Part shown: one piece after another, positions 1-6,865 of the stretch
Numbering within the stretch: the stretch's first letter is position 1
Layout of the letters: each line of letters begins with the position of its first letter
Source: an uncultured Clostridiaceae bacterium
GTDB taxonomy: Bacteria > Bacillota > Clostridia > Lachnospirales > Lachnospiraceae
Direction: 5' to 3'
NCBI GenBank assembly: GCA_947175805.1
Contig: CAMWOF010000047.1
Span: 1-11,090, forward strand
DNA length: 11,090 nt
Notes under the pieces: generated by a model
What the model saw: the letters and a program-made list of their open reading frames with translations, nothing else
Database searches by the model: none
Told to the model about the DNA's origin: nothing
Translations under genes and position numbers: made by a program

Positions 1-674
1 ATGCTGTAGCGAAGCACAGTGTCTTTATATTTATATCCCTTCTGCATCTCTTCAGCAACCACATTATCCCCATGATTATCATCTTCTATATGAATGACTG
101 CATTATGGAAATCCGGGTCAAACTGGCTGCCCTCTGCATTTATCTGTGTAACGCCGATTTCTTCCAATATCTTCATCAGCTGCCGGTAAATCATAATTAC
201 GCCCTGCTCCGTTGCGCCGTCCTTCTCCTCTTCCGGTATGGCCTCCACAGCACGCTCAAAATTATCCACCACCGGCAAAAGCTTCTCAAGCACCTCCTTG
301 GCTCCGATATCATACATTTTTGCCGATTCCTTGGCATCTCTCGCCCTTGCATTTTCAAATTCTGCCAGCAGTCTTCTGTATCTGTCATTGGCTTCTTCTG
401 CCAGTCCTTTTTGCTTTTCGATTTCCAACTCCAATACTTTGACATTAGCGTTTCTTCTTCCCGGCTTCTTTTGCGCCGCCTTCTGTACCTCCGGTGCAAC
501 CTCCTCGGCAGCCACTTCATCCACAGTCTCCTCTGTCTCCTGTGTCTCCACTACCTTTTGCGTCTTCACGGAAGCCTTCTTGCCGGATGGGGCTCTGTTA
601 CTTCTTCTCCCGGTCTTTTCGCTTTTGGTTTCTTCATTGGTCGGTGTTGCTTCTGGGTTGTTTTTTTCTTCCAT
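1..674 (-). CDS. grpE: GrpE nucleotide exchange factor (3' end cut by window edge)
   Basis: GrpE is the cytosolic nucleotide exchange factor that releases ADP from DnaK. The reading frame stays open from the ATG at 674 to the left edge, giving 224 complete codons; the C-terminus lies outside. Residues 1-75 are a charged, low-complexity Lys/Glu/Thr extension. Residues about 78-130 form the long coiled-coil helix, with the family signature around LLAEFENARARDAKES and then LLPVVDNFERAV. The C-terminal beta domain begins near GSQFDPDFHNAV and continues to VVAEEMQKGYKYKDTVLRYS, where the usual next residues would be MVKV. An AGAGGTG ribosome binding site sits 8 bases before the ATG. The start is 13 bases after the hrcA stop, so the gene is cotranscribed with hrcA and under CIRCE/HrcA control. 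dnaK is expected next. Identification is secure. Confidence 0.96.
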   Translation of the reverse strand, partial: MEEKNNPEATPTNEETKSEKTGRRSNRAPSGKKASVKTQKVVETQETEETVDEVAAEEVAPEVQKAAQKKPGRRNANVKVLELEIEKQKGLAEEANDRYRRLLAEFENARARDAKESAKMYDIGAKEVLEKLLPVVDNFERAVEAIPEEEKDGATEQGVIMIYRQLMKILEEIGVTQINAEGSQFDPDFHNAVIHIEDDNHGDNVVAEEMQKGYKYKDTVLRYS

Positions 675-687
675 TGTTCTGGCACCT

Positions 688-1731
688 CTATTCTTTCTTT
701 GTACTAAATATTAAATCCAGCTCTTCTGTCAGGTTCTTCAGGGTGGATACTACCTTTTTGTAATCCATACGTTTTGGGCCAATGATACCTATCGTCCCCT
801 TCGCCCCCTCCTGAAGCTGGTATGTTGCTGTAACTACGCTTAAATCCTTCATATCCTTTACCGGTGATTCATCACCGATATATATCTGAATCCCTGTGTT
901 GTCCTCTTTGCTCATTGCATCATCCAAAAGCTCGGTGAGAACCTTTTTCTCCTCAAATGCTTCCAAAAGCTCACTGGTTTTCGATATATCCCCCAGTTCC
1001 GGATATTTCAAAATATTGGTTGTTCCGCTGGTATAAATCTCCAGCTCCTCGGCCTCATGTATCGCTTCTATCACTCCCTGGAACACGCCCTCCAGCACTC
1101 CGGCATATTTTCCTGCCTGCTGCTGCATGGTGTGCATCATCTCCAGATTGATATCCGCCAATGACGCTCCCTGTAAAAATGTATTTATCAGAATATTCAG
1201 CTTTAGAATCTCGTCGTTTGTCAGTGTCTGCTCTGCGCGCATCATCTTATTCTTGATTACATTTCCCTCCACAACAATGACCGCCAGCATCTGTTCCTCA
1301 CTTACCTGGGAAAGCTGCACAAACTTTACCTTGGTGTTCTGATAGTGGGGGGCGGTGACCATGGTGGCATAATTCGTGTTGGAGGCAAGTATTTTGGCAA
1401 CCTGCTTTAGCATCTCCTCCAGTCGGTCCACACGCTCAATCAGTGCATTTCTCGTCTCCTTTATCTCTTCGACCTCACTGTCCTTTTCCAGCATGAGCTG
1501 GTCAACATACAGCCGGTATCCCGCATCTGTGGGAACCCTGCCCGCCGAGGTATGGGGCTGAATAATATATCCCATCTCCTCTAAATCCGCCATCTCATTA
1601 CGAATCGTCGCAGAGCTTAAATTCAAATCCGTATATTTGGAAATGGTTCTTGAACCCACCGGCTCACCAGTCTCTAAATAGTTGGTGATAATCGCTTGCA
1701 GAATCTTTCGCTTACGATCGTCCAGTTCCAT
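688..1731 (-). CDS. hrcA: Heat-inducible transcription repressor HrcA
   Basis: HrcA is the repressor that binds the CIRCE operator and shuts off hrcA-grpE-dnaK and groESL transcription until heat stress titrates GroEL. The 347-residue protein starts with an N-terminal winged helix (MELDDRKRKILQAI; recognition region SSATIRNEMADLEEMGYI at about residues 39-56). The HrcA signature HTSAGRVPTDAGYRLYVD follows at about 60-77, then a GAF-like dimerisation domain to the end. The length is normal for the family. I chose the ATG at 1731 because an AAAGGG sequence lies 8 bases upstream and the protein then begins as HrcA proteins do. An in-frame GTG at 1755 would add eight residues, but it lies inside the CIRCE repeat. 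A perfect CIRCE and a promoter lie directly upstream, so the gene is autoregulated. grpE follows after 13 bases. Confidence 0.97.
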   Translation of the reverse strand: MELDDRKRKILQAIITNYLETGEPVGSRTISKYTDLNLSSATIRNEMADLEEMGYIIQPHTSAGRVPTDAGYRLYVDQLMLEKDSEVEEIKETRNALIERVDRLEEMLKQVAKILASNTNYATMVTAPHYQNTKVKFVQLSQVSEEQMLAVIVVEGNVIKNKMMRAEQTLTNDEILKLNILINTFLQGASLADINLEMMHTMQQQAGKYAGVLEGVFQGVIEAIHEAEELEIYTSGTTNILKYPELGDISKTSELLEAFEEKKVLTELLDDAMSKEDNTGIQIYIGDESPVKDMKDLSVVTATYQLQEGAKGTIGIIGPKRMDYKKVVSTLKNLTEELDLIFSTKKE

Positions 1732-1748
1732 CCTATCATCCCTTTCTA

Positions 1749-1775
1749 TTAGCACTCAAACAAAACGAGTGCTAA
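1749..1775 (-). promoter_or_regulatory. CIRCE operator (HrcA binding site)
   Basis: This is a perfect inverted repeat: TTAGCACTC, nine bases, GAGTGCTAA, exactly matching the CIRCE consensus. It lies 11 bases downstream of the -10 element, between promoter and hrcA start codon, so HrcA bound here would block transcription initiation or early elongation. It would also be present in the 5' end of the mRNA, where it can form a 9-bp hairpin. That it is bound by the product of the adjacent hrcA gene is established for the family. Confidence 0.98.
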
Positions 1776-1786
1776 CATCTAAAACT

Positions 1787-1815
1787 AATGTAGCACTCGA
1801 ATTCCCATTTGTCAA
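1787..1815 (-). promoter_or_regulatory. Promoter of the hrcA-grpE operon
   Basis: On the minus strand a consensus -35 TTGACA (1815-1810) is followed by a 17-base spacer and TACATT (1792-1787) as -10. A TG one base upstream of the -10 makes it an extended -10 element. This is a sigma-A-type promoter. The expected transcription start is near 1780, just before CIRCE, which fits a repressor operator placed over the initially transcribed region. It lies in the 129-base gap between the hemW stop and hrcA, so heat-shock transcription starts here independently of lepA-hemW. Confidence 0.88.
1791..1798 (-). promoter_or_regulatory. Extra CIRCE-like half site at the hrcA -10 element
   Basis: GAGTGCTA on the minus strand repeats eight of nine bases of one CIRCE arm. 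It overlaps the first two bases of the -10 hexamer and supplies the TG of the extended -10. It is in the same orientation as the promoter-distal CIRCE arm and 41 bp from it, close to four helical turns. It has no partner arm at the normal nine-base spacing. It may be an auxiliary HrcA contact, or chance resemblance produced by the extended -10 sequence. Confidence 0.4.
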
Positions 1816-1860
1816 CACATTTTATTATTTATTTGCAGATGATGAAAAAAATAAACCGGC

Positions 1861-3009
1861 TTACAGCAAAAAATCTGCCATAATGATATTACTTAAGGAA
1901 ACACCCTGCGCTGTCAGCGAAACGCTGTCCCCAGAAACCGTCAGCAGCTCCATGCCCTCGTATTTATTCAAAACAGTGCCATAGACATCATAAATATCCT
2001 TTCCAAACAGGGATTTAAAACGCTGCCTGGAAACACCCTGCATCATGCGAAGGCCTAAAAACATGAATTCCTCCATATGTGTCTTTGTATCTATCACAGT
2101 TTTCTCTAAGGGCATAAGAGAAACACATTTTTCATCATTGTAGTATTGTATATAATATTCCAAATCAGCGGTATTTGTAAATCGGTTCCCGGACATATAT
2201 GAGGATGCCCCCAGACCTAGCCCCAGATAAGACCTATCCTCCCAGTAAACAATATTATGCCTGCACTCCCTGCCCTCCACTGCATAGTTTGAAATCTCAT
2301 ACTGGCAATAGCCATATCCCTCCAGAAAGTTTTTTGTGAAGGTATACATCATCCGCTCCGTCTCTTCGTCCGGCAATTGTGAAAGCACCGCCGGGTTGTT
2401 ATAAAACGGTGTGTTTTCTTCTATAATCAGGCTGTACGCTGATACATGTTCAGGTCTTAAAGATAAAACCTTAGATAATGTCTTTTGGTAGCTTTGGAAG
2501 GTCTGTCCCGGCAGTCCCATCATAATATCTATATTTATATTATCGAAACCTGCCTCCCGCAGCATTTTCCAGGCAATATAAAAATGGTCATAATTGTATA
2601 TCCTTCCCAGGCAGGCAAGCTCCTCTTTATTTGTCGTCTGCAGCCCCATGCTGATACGGTTAATGCCTAATTGCCGATATCCCAGCAGTTTCATCTGGTC
2701 TGCGGTTCCTGGATTCATCTCGATTGTAATCTCTGCATCAGCGTCTACATCCCATACCTCTCTCAGAGTATACATCAGCATTTCTATCTGCTCTAAGCTT
2801 AATATTGAGGGCGTACCTCCACCGATATAAACGGATACCACCCGATATTGATCTGCCTCCTTCGCATATAACTCCATCTCTCTTTGCAATGCATTTATAT
2901 ATGCTGCCTTACACGTCCCGGTACATGCCGGAAACGACAAAAAATCGCAGTAATTGCATTTATTGACGCAAAACGGAATATGTATGTACAGGCTGATTTC
3001 TTTTTTCAC
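1861..3009 (-). CDS. hemW: Radical SAM heme chaperone HemW (formerly HemN-like)
   Basis: HemW is a radical SAM family protein that binds heme and is proposed to insert it into target proteins; it was long misannotated as oxygen-independent coproporphyrinogen III oxidase. The 382-residue protein opens with KKEISLYIHIPFC and carries the iron-sulfur motif CVNKCNYCDF (Cys14, Cys18, Cys21). Phe follows the third Cys spacing, where true HemN has a further Cys. The SAM-binding GGGTPS is at about 63-68. A HemN C-terminal domain (FMFLGLRMMQGVS) follows. I chose the GTG at 3009 because AAGGAG lies 10 bases upstream and homologues begin at this point. An in-frame ATG at 3096 would add 29 unconserved residues and overlap lepA. 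The gene follows lepA by 76 bases, the usual clostridial order, and is probably cotranscribed with it. Confidence 0.94.
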   Translation of the reverse strand: MKKEISLYIHIPFCVNKCNYCDFLSFPACTGTCKAAYINALQREMELYAKEADQYRVVSVYIGGGTPSILSLEQIEMLMYTLREVWDVDADAEITIEMNPGTADQMKLLGYRQLGINRISMGLQTTNKEELACLGRIYNYDHFYIAWKMLREAGFDNINIDIMMGLPGQTFQSYQKTLSKVLSLRPEHVSAYSLIIEENTPFYNNPAVLSQLPDEETERMMYTFTKNFLEGYGYCQYEISNYAVEGRECRHNIVYWEDRSYLGLGLGASSYMSGNRFTNTADLEYYIQYYNDEKCVSLMPLEKTVIDTKTHMEEFMFLGLRMMQGVSRQRFKSLFGKDIYDVYGTVLNKYEGMELLTVSGDSVSLTAQGVSLSNIIMADFLL

Positions 3010-3019
3010 ATCCGTGTCT

Positions 3020-3025
3020 CTCCTT
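3020..3025 (-). promoter_or_regulatory. Ribosome binding site fixing the hemW GTG start
   Basis: AAGGAG on the minus strand lies 10 bases before the GTG at 3009. No comparable Shine-Dalgarno sequence precedes the upstream in-frame ATG at 3096, which sits inside the end of lepA. This decides in favour of the shorter HemW. Confidence 0.75.
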
Positions 3026-3085
3026 ATCCCCAATCCGGGCTTTATCGTTTCATCCGATATGTTCGGACAGCATTTCACCATGAAA

Positions 3086-4903
3086 TCACTCACCACTGTC
3101 CAGCTTCAGCACGCTCATAAACGCCTTCTGCGGTATCTCAACATTTCCAATCTGGCGCATACGCTTTTTGCCTTCCTTCTGCTTTTCGAGAAGCTTGCGC
3201 TTTCTGGTGATATCACCGCCATAGCATTTTGCAAGCACATCCTTTCTTACAGCCTTTACTGTCTCCCTGGCGATGACCTTGCTGCCGATGGCTGCCTGAA
3301 TCGGAATCTCAAACAAATGCCTCGGTATTTCCTCTTTCAGGCGCTCGCACATTTTCCTGCCTCTCTCATAGGCAGTATCCTTATGGATGATGAAGGACAG
3401 GGCATCCACTTCCTCCCTGTTAATCAGTATATCTAACTTCACAAGCTCAGAGCGCTGATATCCCTTCATCTCATAATCAAAAGAAGCATAGCCCCTGGAA
3501 CGAGATTTTAAAGCATCAAAAAAGTCATATATGATTTCATTCAGCGGCAGGTCATATTTTAACGTGGCTCTGGTCGCCTCCATGTATTCCATGCTCTTAT
3601 AAACCCCCCGGCGTTCCTGGCAAAGCTGCATAATCGGCCCCACATAATCGGTAGTCACCATAATCTCAGCCGCCACATATGGCTCCTCCATGTATTCAAT
3701 CACAGAAGGATCCGGCAGATTGGAGGGATTGGTCAGGTCTATCACCTCACCGTCAGTCTTGTGCACCTTATAGATAACCCCCGGCGCCGTGGTTACCAAA
3801 TCCAGATTGTATTCCCGCTCTAAGCGCTCCTGGATGATTTCCAGATGTAAAAGTCCCAAAAAGCCGCAACGGAAACCAAAGCCCAAGGCAACAGAGGTCT
3901 CCGGCTCAAAACTTAAGGAGGCATCATTTAGCTGCAGTTTCTCCAAGGCATCCCGTAAATCAGGATACTTGGCGCCGTCCGACGGATAGAGTCCGCAGTA
4001 CACCATGGGATTCACCTTTTTATAGCCCGCAAGCGGTTCCGCGCAAGGCCGCTCGGCGTCCGTTATGGTATCACCTACTGTCGTTTCTTTTACATTTTTC
4101 AGGCTGGCGGTCACATACCCCACCATACCCGCCGAAAGCTCCTCACAGGGAATAAACTGGCCTGCACCGAATATGCCTACCTCCACCACCTCTGCTTCTG
4201 CGCCGGTGGCAAACATACGGATTTTTGTCCCCTTGGAAACATGTCCATCAAAGAGCCGGCAGAATACAATAACACCCTTGTATGAATCATAAATGCTGTC
4301 AAAAATCAAAGCCTTTAACGGCTCCTCATAATCCCCGGAGGGCGCTGGAATCTTTTTTACAATCTGCTCCAGCACATCTTCTATATTCAAACCGTTCTTT
4401 GCAGAAATGCGGGGCGCATCCTGGGCTTCAATACCAATGACATCCTCAATTTCATTGACGACACGCTCCGGGTCCGCTGAGGGCAGATCAATCTTATTGA
4501 TGACTGGCATGACATCCAGATTATGGTCTAATGCCAGATAGACATTTGCCAACGTCTGCGCCTCAATGCCCTGAGCTGCATCCACCACCAATACGGCACC
4601 CTCGCAAGCCGCCAGGCTCCGGGATACCTCATAGTTAAAATCTACGTGACCGGGGGTATCTATTAAATTTAGTATATACTCCTCCCCATCTTGCGCTTTA
4701 TATATAATGCGGACAGCCTGTGCCTTAATCGTAATGCCACGCTCCCGCTCCAACTCCATATTGTCCAATACCTGCTCCTGCATTTCCCTGTTTGTGAGCA
4801 GTCCTGTTTTTTCTATAATCCTGTCTGCCAATGTAGACTTCCCATGGTCAATATGGGCTACAATGCAGAAATTGCGAATTTTCTTCTGGTCGATAATGGC
4901 CAT
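3086..4903 (-). CDS. lepA: Translation elongation factor 4 (LepA/EF4), GTPase
   Basis: LepA is a ribosome-bound translational GTPase, reported to back-translocate ribosomes and to assist 30S biogenesis or initiation. The 605-residue protein is of normal family length. G1 is AHIDHGKST (16-24), G3 is DTPGH (82-86) and G4 is NKID (136-139). The EF-G-like domains follow, then the LepA-specific C-terminal domain ending in KRMRQIGNVEIPQKAFMSVLKLD. The ATG at 4903 was chosen because GGAGG lies 8 bases upstream and the product then starts MAIIDQKKIRNF. An ATG at 4918 contains this GGAGG within its own coding sequence and is unlikely. The gene lies 49 bases downstream of the last cassette gene with no clear terminator between them, and 76 bases upstream of hemW. 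Identification is secure. Confidence 0.97.
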   Translation of the reverse strand: MAIIDQKKIRNFCIVAHIDHGKSTLADRIIEKTGLLTNREMQEQVLDNMELERERGITIKAQAVRIIYKAQDGEEYILNLIDTPGHVDFNYEVSRSLAACEGAVLVVDAAQGIEAQTLANVYLALDHNLDVMPVINKIDLPSADPERVVNEIEDVIGIEAQDAPRISAKNGLNIEDVLEQIVKKIPAPSGDYEEPLKALIFDSIYDSYKGVIVFCRLFDGHVSKGTKIRMFATGAEAEVVEVGIFGAGQFIPCEELSAGMVGYVTASLKNVKETTVGDTITDAERPCAEPLAGYKKVNPMVYCGLYPSDGAKYPDLRDALEKLQLNDASLSFEPETSVALGFGFRCGFLGLLHLEIIQERLEREYNLDLVTTAPGVIYKVHKTDGEVIDLTNPSNLPDPSVIEYMEEPYVAAEIMVTTDYVGPIMQLCQERRGVYKSMEYMEATRATLKYDLPLNEIIYDFFDALKSRSRGYASFDYEMKGYQRSELVKLDILINREEVDALSFIIHKDTAYERGRKMCERLKEEIPRHLFEIPIQAAIGSKVIARETVKAVRKDVLAKCYGGDITRKRKLLEKQKEGKKRMRQIGNVEIPQKAFMSVLKLDSGE

Positions 4904-4911
4904 TGTGTTAT

Positions 4912-4916
4912 CCTCC
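4912..4916 (-). promoter_or_regulatory. Ribosome binding site fixing the lepA start
   Basis: GGAGG on the minus strand sits 8 bases before the ATG at 4903. It overlaps the second codon of the alternative ATG at 4918, which therefore cannot use it. Confidence 0.75.
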
Positions 4917-4934
4917 ATAAGCTAATGTTTTTCA

Positions 4935-4964
4935 TTTATATTATGCCTTTCGTTATCCAAACAA
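4935..4964 (-). promoter_or_regulatory. Weak candidate lepA promoter
   Basis: On the minus strand TTGTTT (4964-4959) is followed by 18 bases and TATAAA (4940-4935), straddling the end of the upstream flippase gene. The -35 is poor, but it is the only promoter-like arrangement in the 49 bases before lepA. lepA may instead depend on transcription from upstream. Confidence 0.25.
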
Positions 4965-5309
4965 CGCAGTAATCATAATTCCTGTTACAATGATTACCAA
5001 ACCGATGCGTTTTCTTACCCCAACCTTTTCTTTTAAAAAGGTGACGCCTAGCACGGTGACAAATATATAACCGCTCGCCTCCAAAACCGGTCCCATGGAT
5101 AATGGCACAAACCTATATGCGTACAAGGTAACCAGAGACGAAATGAAAAATATACTGTAAGCCGCTATCACCCTGGTATTTAAATATTCCTTCCACTTAT
5201 TGTCATATTGTATTTTTGCACTCATTTTTAACAATATTTGTGAACAGGAGGAAATAAAAACGGAAAAAAGAAAAATTAGTATCCCTGTTACCTGCAGATT
5301 ATTTATCAT
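4953..5309 (-). CDS. SMR/EamA-family membrane protein, ArnF/ArnE-like flippase subunit 2
   Basis: This is a 118-residue integral membrane protein with four predicted helices at roughly residues 7-28, 47-67, 72-91 and 100-117. Features shared with small multidrug resistance proteins and with ArnE/ArnF are SQILLK at the end of helix 1, the P-L-S-M-G-P stretch entering helix 3 and FLKEK between helices 3 and 4. No acidic residue is seen in helix 1, where EmrE has its essential Glu14, so drug/proton antiport is unlikely. ArnE and ArnF act together to flip undecaprenyl-phosphate-aminoarabinose. The start ATG at 5309 overlaps the stop of the upstream SMR gene by 11 bases, which suggests translational coupling and a heterodimer. 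A GTG at 5312 is an alternative start. Substrate is inferred from context only. Confidence 0.85.
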   Translation of the reverse strand: MINNLQVTGILIFLFSVFISSCSQILLKMSAKIQYDNKWKEYLNTRVIAAYSIFFISSLVTLYAYRFVPLSMGPVLEASGYIFVTVLGVTFLKEKVGVRKRIGLVIIVTGIMITALFG

Positions 5310-5661
5310 CACTCACCACCAATAATACGCCAATAATAATCACTGCTCCGCCAATTATTTTACCTATTGTTATTGCCTCATCAAAAACAAGCATACCCCA
5401 AACGAAGCCCCATACAATTGTAATTGCCTTATTCATATAAGCTGTTGTTAGAGGCATTTTCTTTAAAAGCTGTTGCCATGCGATAGCATATATAAATAAA
5501 TTCAGCAATACCGCGCCGTATAATAACATAAATTTAATTGAAAAAAAATCATATGCCGCTGCCAGCTTTGCGCATATGCCGCCTGCAGAATATACAAAAA
5601 ACAGCATATGCAGCAGCATATAATCCTTCAGACGCGCACTTCCTATATCTTTTTGACTCAT
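5299..5661 (-). CDS. SMR/EamA-family membrane protein, ArnE/ArnF-like flippase subunit 1
   Basis: This is a 120-residue protein with four predicted membrane helices at roughly residues 14-35, 42-63, 70-92 and 98-116, and a short charged tail. It has the SMR features of a Pro after the helix 2 loop (KKMPLTTAYMNKAI) and a Trp-rich helix 3 (TIVWGFVWGMLVF) followed by DEAITIGKIIGG. Helix 1 lacks the EmrE-type Glu. The ATG at 5661 was chosen because GAGG lies 8 bases upstream and the gene then begins 13 bases after the aminotransferase stop. An earlier in-frame start near 5712 would overlap the aminotransferase. It ends overlapping the next SMR gene. The pair probably forms one heterodimeric transporter; given the GT2 and aminotransferase neighbours, a polyprenyl-phosphate-linked amino sugar is the likely cargo (inference). 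Confidence 0.85.
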   Translation of the reverse strand: MSQKDIGSARLKDYMLLHMLFFVYSAGGICAKLAAAYDFFSIKFMLLYGAVLLNLFIYAIAWQQLLKKMPLTTAYMNKAITIVWGFVWGMLVFDEAITIGKIIGGAVIIIGVLLVVSDDK

Positions 5662-5674
5662 ATCGTTATCCTCA

Positions 5675-6811
5675 TTATGCCTGTTTCTTATAAAATGCAT
5701 GGATTCTGTCAATCACAAAGTCTCTGTCCTGCTTCTTTAATCCATAGTACATCGGCAGGCGCACAATTCTTTCACTCTCCGCCGTAGTATGTATATCTTC
5801 TCCATGAAATACGCCAAACCTCCTGCCCGCAATAGACGAATGCAGCGGCACGTAATGAAATACTGCCAATATACCGTTTTCCTTCAAAAAAGAAAGCAGC
5901 GCTGTCCGCTCCTCCAAATCCCGGCACTTAATATAAAACATATGCGCATTATGCTGACATTCAGCAGGCACATAAGGCAAATCTATTTTCCCGCTCTGCT
6001 GTAAATCCGACAGCCCTTCCTCATATTCTCTATATGACAAAAGCCTGTCCGCAGAAATTTTATCTGCCTGTTCAAGCTGCGCCCACAGATATGCGGCGTT
6101 TAATTCGCTCGGCAGATAAGACGATCCCCAGTTTACCCATTGATACTTATCCACCTCTCCCCTGAAAAACTTCTTTCTGTCAGTCCCCTTCTCTCTGATA
6201 ATTTCAGCATCATCCACATAAGCGGTGCTTTTTAAAACAAGAGCGCCACCCTCACCCATACTGAAATTTTTTGTTTCATGAAAGCTATAGCATCCAAAAT
6301 CACCGATTGTTCCCAGCGCAGCTCCTTTATATGTACATAATACCCCCTGTGCCGCATCTTCAATTACAAAAAGCTTATGTCTCCCTGCAATATCCATAAT
6401 GGTGTCCATCTCACATGCCACACCCGCATAATGAACAACCACAATCGCTTTCGTTCGTTTTGTAATAGCCGCTTCTATCAGTCTTTCATTTATATTCATC
6501 GTATCGGGACGAATATCTACAAATACTAATTTTGCGCCTCTGACCACAAAAGCATCTCCCGTAGATACAAAGGTATAGGATGGCATAATGATTTCATCGC
6601 CCTCCTTAATTCCTGCAAGCAGGGCCGCCATTTCCAGTGCATGGGTGCAGGAGGTTGACAGCAAAACCTTTTTGGCTCCGGTTTTCTCCTCCAGCCATTC
6701 ATTACAGCATGCCGTAAATTTTCCATCCCCGCTGATTTTTCGATTTTTAATCGCCTGTTCTATGTATTTTAATTCAGTCCCAACATATGGGGGAACATTA
6801 AAAGCAATCAT
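5675..6811 (-). CDS. wecE: dTDP-4-amino-4,6-dideoxygalactose transaminase, WecE/RffA type
   Basis: This is a PLP-dependent sugar aminotransferase of the DegT/DnrJ/EryC1 family. The WecE reaction converts dTDP-4-keto-6-deoxy-D-glucose plus glutamate to dTDP-4-amino-4,6-dideoxy-D-galactose (dTDP-Fuc4N). The 378-residue protein matches the E. coli enterobacterial-common-antigen enzyme, as I recall its sequence, along nearly its whole length. Shared blocks include VGTEL near the start, MPSYTFVST (76-84), VHYAGVACEMDTIM (126-139), EDAAQG (151-156, PLP-contacting Asp152), FHETKN with the Schiff-base Lys181, and AAYLWAQLEQAD. Both length and active-site Lys position agree with E. coli WecE. The ATG at 6811 has GGTG about 5 bases upstream and gives the homologous N-terminus; a GTG at 6850 would add 13 Lys-rich residues. 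It lies between the GT2 gene (54 bases) and the SMR pair. Product stereochemistry is inferred from family. Confidence 0.92.
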   Translation of the reverse strand: MIAFNVPPYVGTELKYIEQAIKNRKISGDGKFTACCNEWLEEKTGAKKVLLSTSCTHALEMAALLAGIKEGDEIIMPSYTFVSTGDAFVVRGAKLVFVDIRPDTMNINERLIEAAITKRTKAIVVVHYAGVACEMDTIMDIAGRHKLFVIEDAAQGVLCTYKGAALGTIGDFGCYSFHETKNFSMGEGGALVLKSTAYVDDAEIIREKGTDRKKFFRGEVDKYQWVNWGSSYLPSELNAAYLWAQLEQADKISADRLLSYREYEEGLSDLQQSGKIDLPYVPAECQHNAHMFYIKCRDLEERTALLSFLKENGILAVFHYVPLHSSIAGRRFGVFHGEDIHTTAESERIVRLPMYYGLKKQDRDFVIDRIHAFYKKQA

Positions 6812-6865
6812 ATTATCACCACTTCTAGTATTTTTTTCTTTTTTTCTCACACATTAAAATATTTT

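Noticed and set aside
72..707. Long open frames on the + strand opposite grpE (72-707 and 238-714)
   Set aside because: They mirror the GC-skewed codons of grpE, have low-complexity Leu/Ser/Phe-rich products and lack a ribosome binding site or family motif. The minus-strand GrpE explains the region fully.
1816..1860. Possible terminator after hemW: GCCGG followed by a T-rich run on the minus strand
   Set aside because: No stem of adequate length forms next to the T run. A distant GCAGAT/ATCTGC pairing has a loop of more than 30 bases.
3053..3067. Small hairpin TCCGA-TATGT-TCGGA between lepA and hemW
   Set aside because: Only five base pairs with no T run after it. It is too weak for a terminator, and nothing suggests an RNA switch.
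2954..3436. A 160-codon open frame on the + strand across the hemW-lepA junction
   Set aside because: It is antisense to two confidently identified genes, its product matches no family I recognise, and no promoter or Shine-Dalgarno site precedes it.
4953..5661. Calling the SMR pair a drug-efflux or quaternary ammonium resistance pump
   Set aside because: Helix 1 lacks the essential acidic residue of EmrE-type pumps, and the gene context is amino-sugar lipid metabolism.
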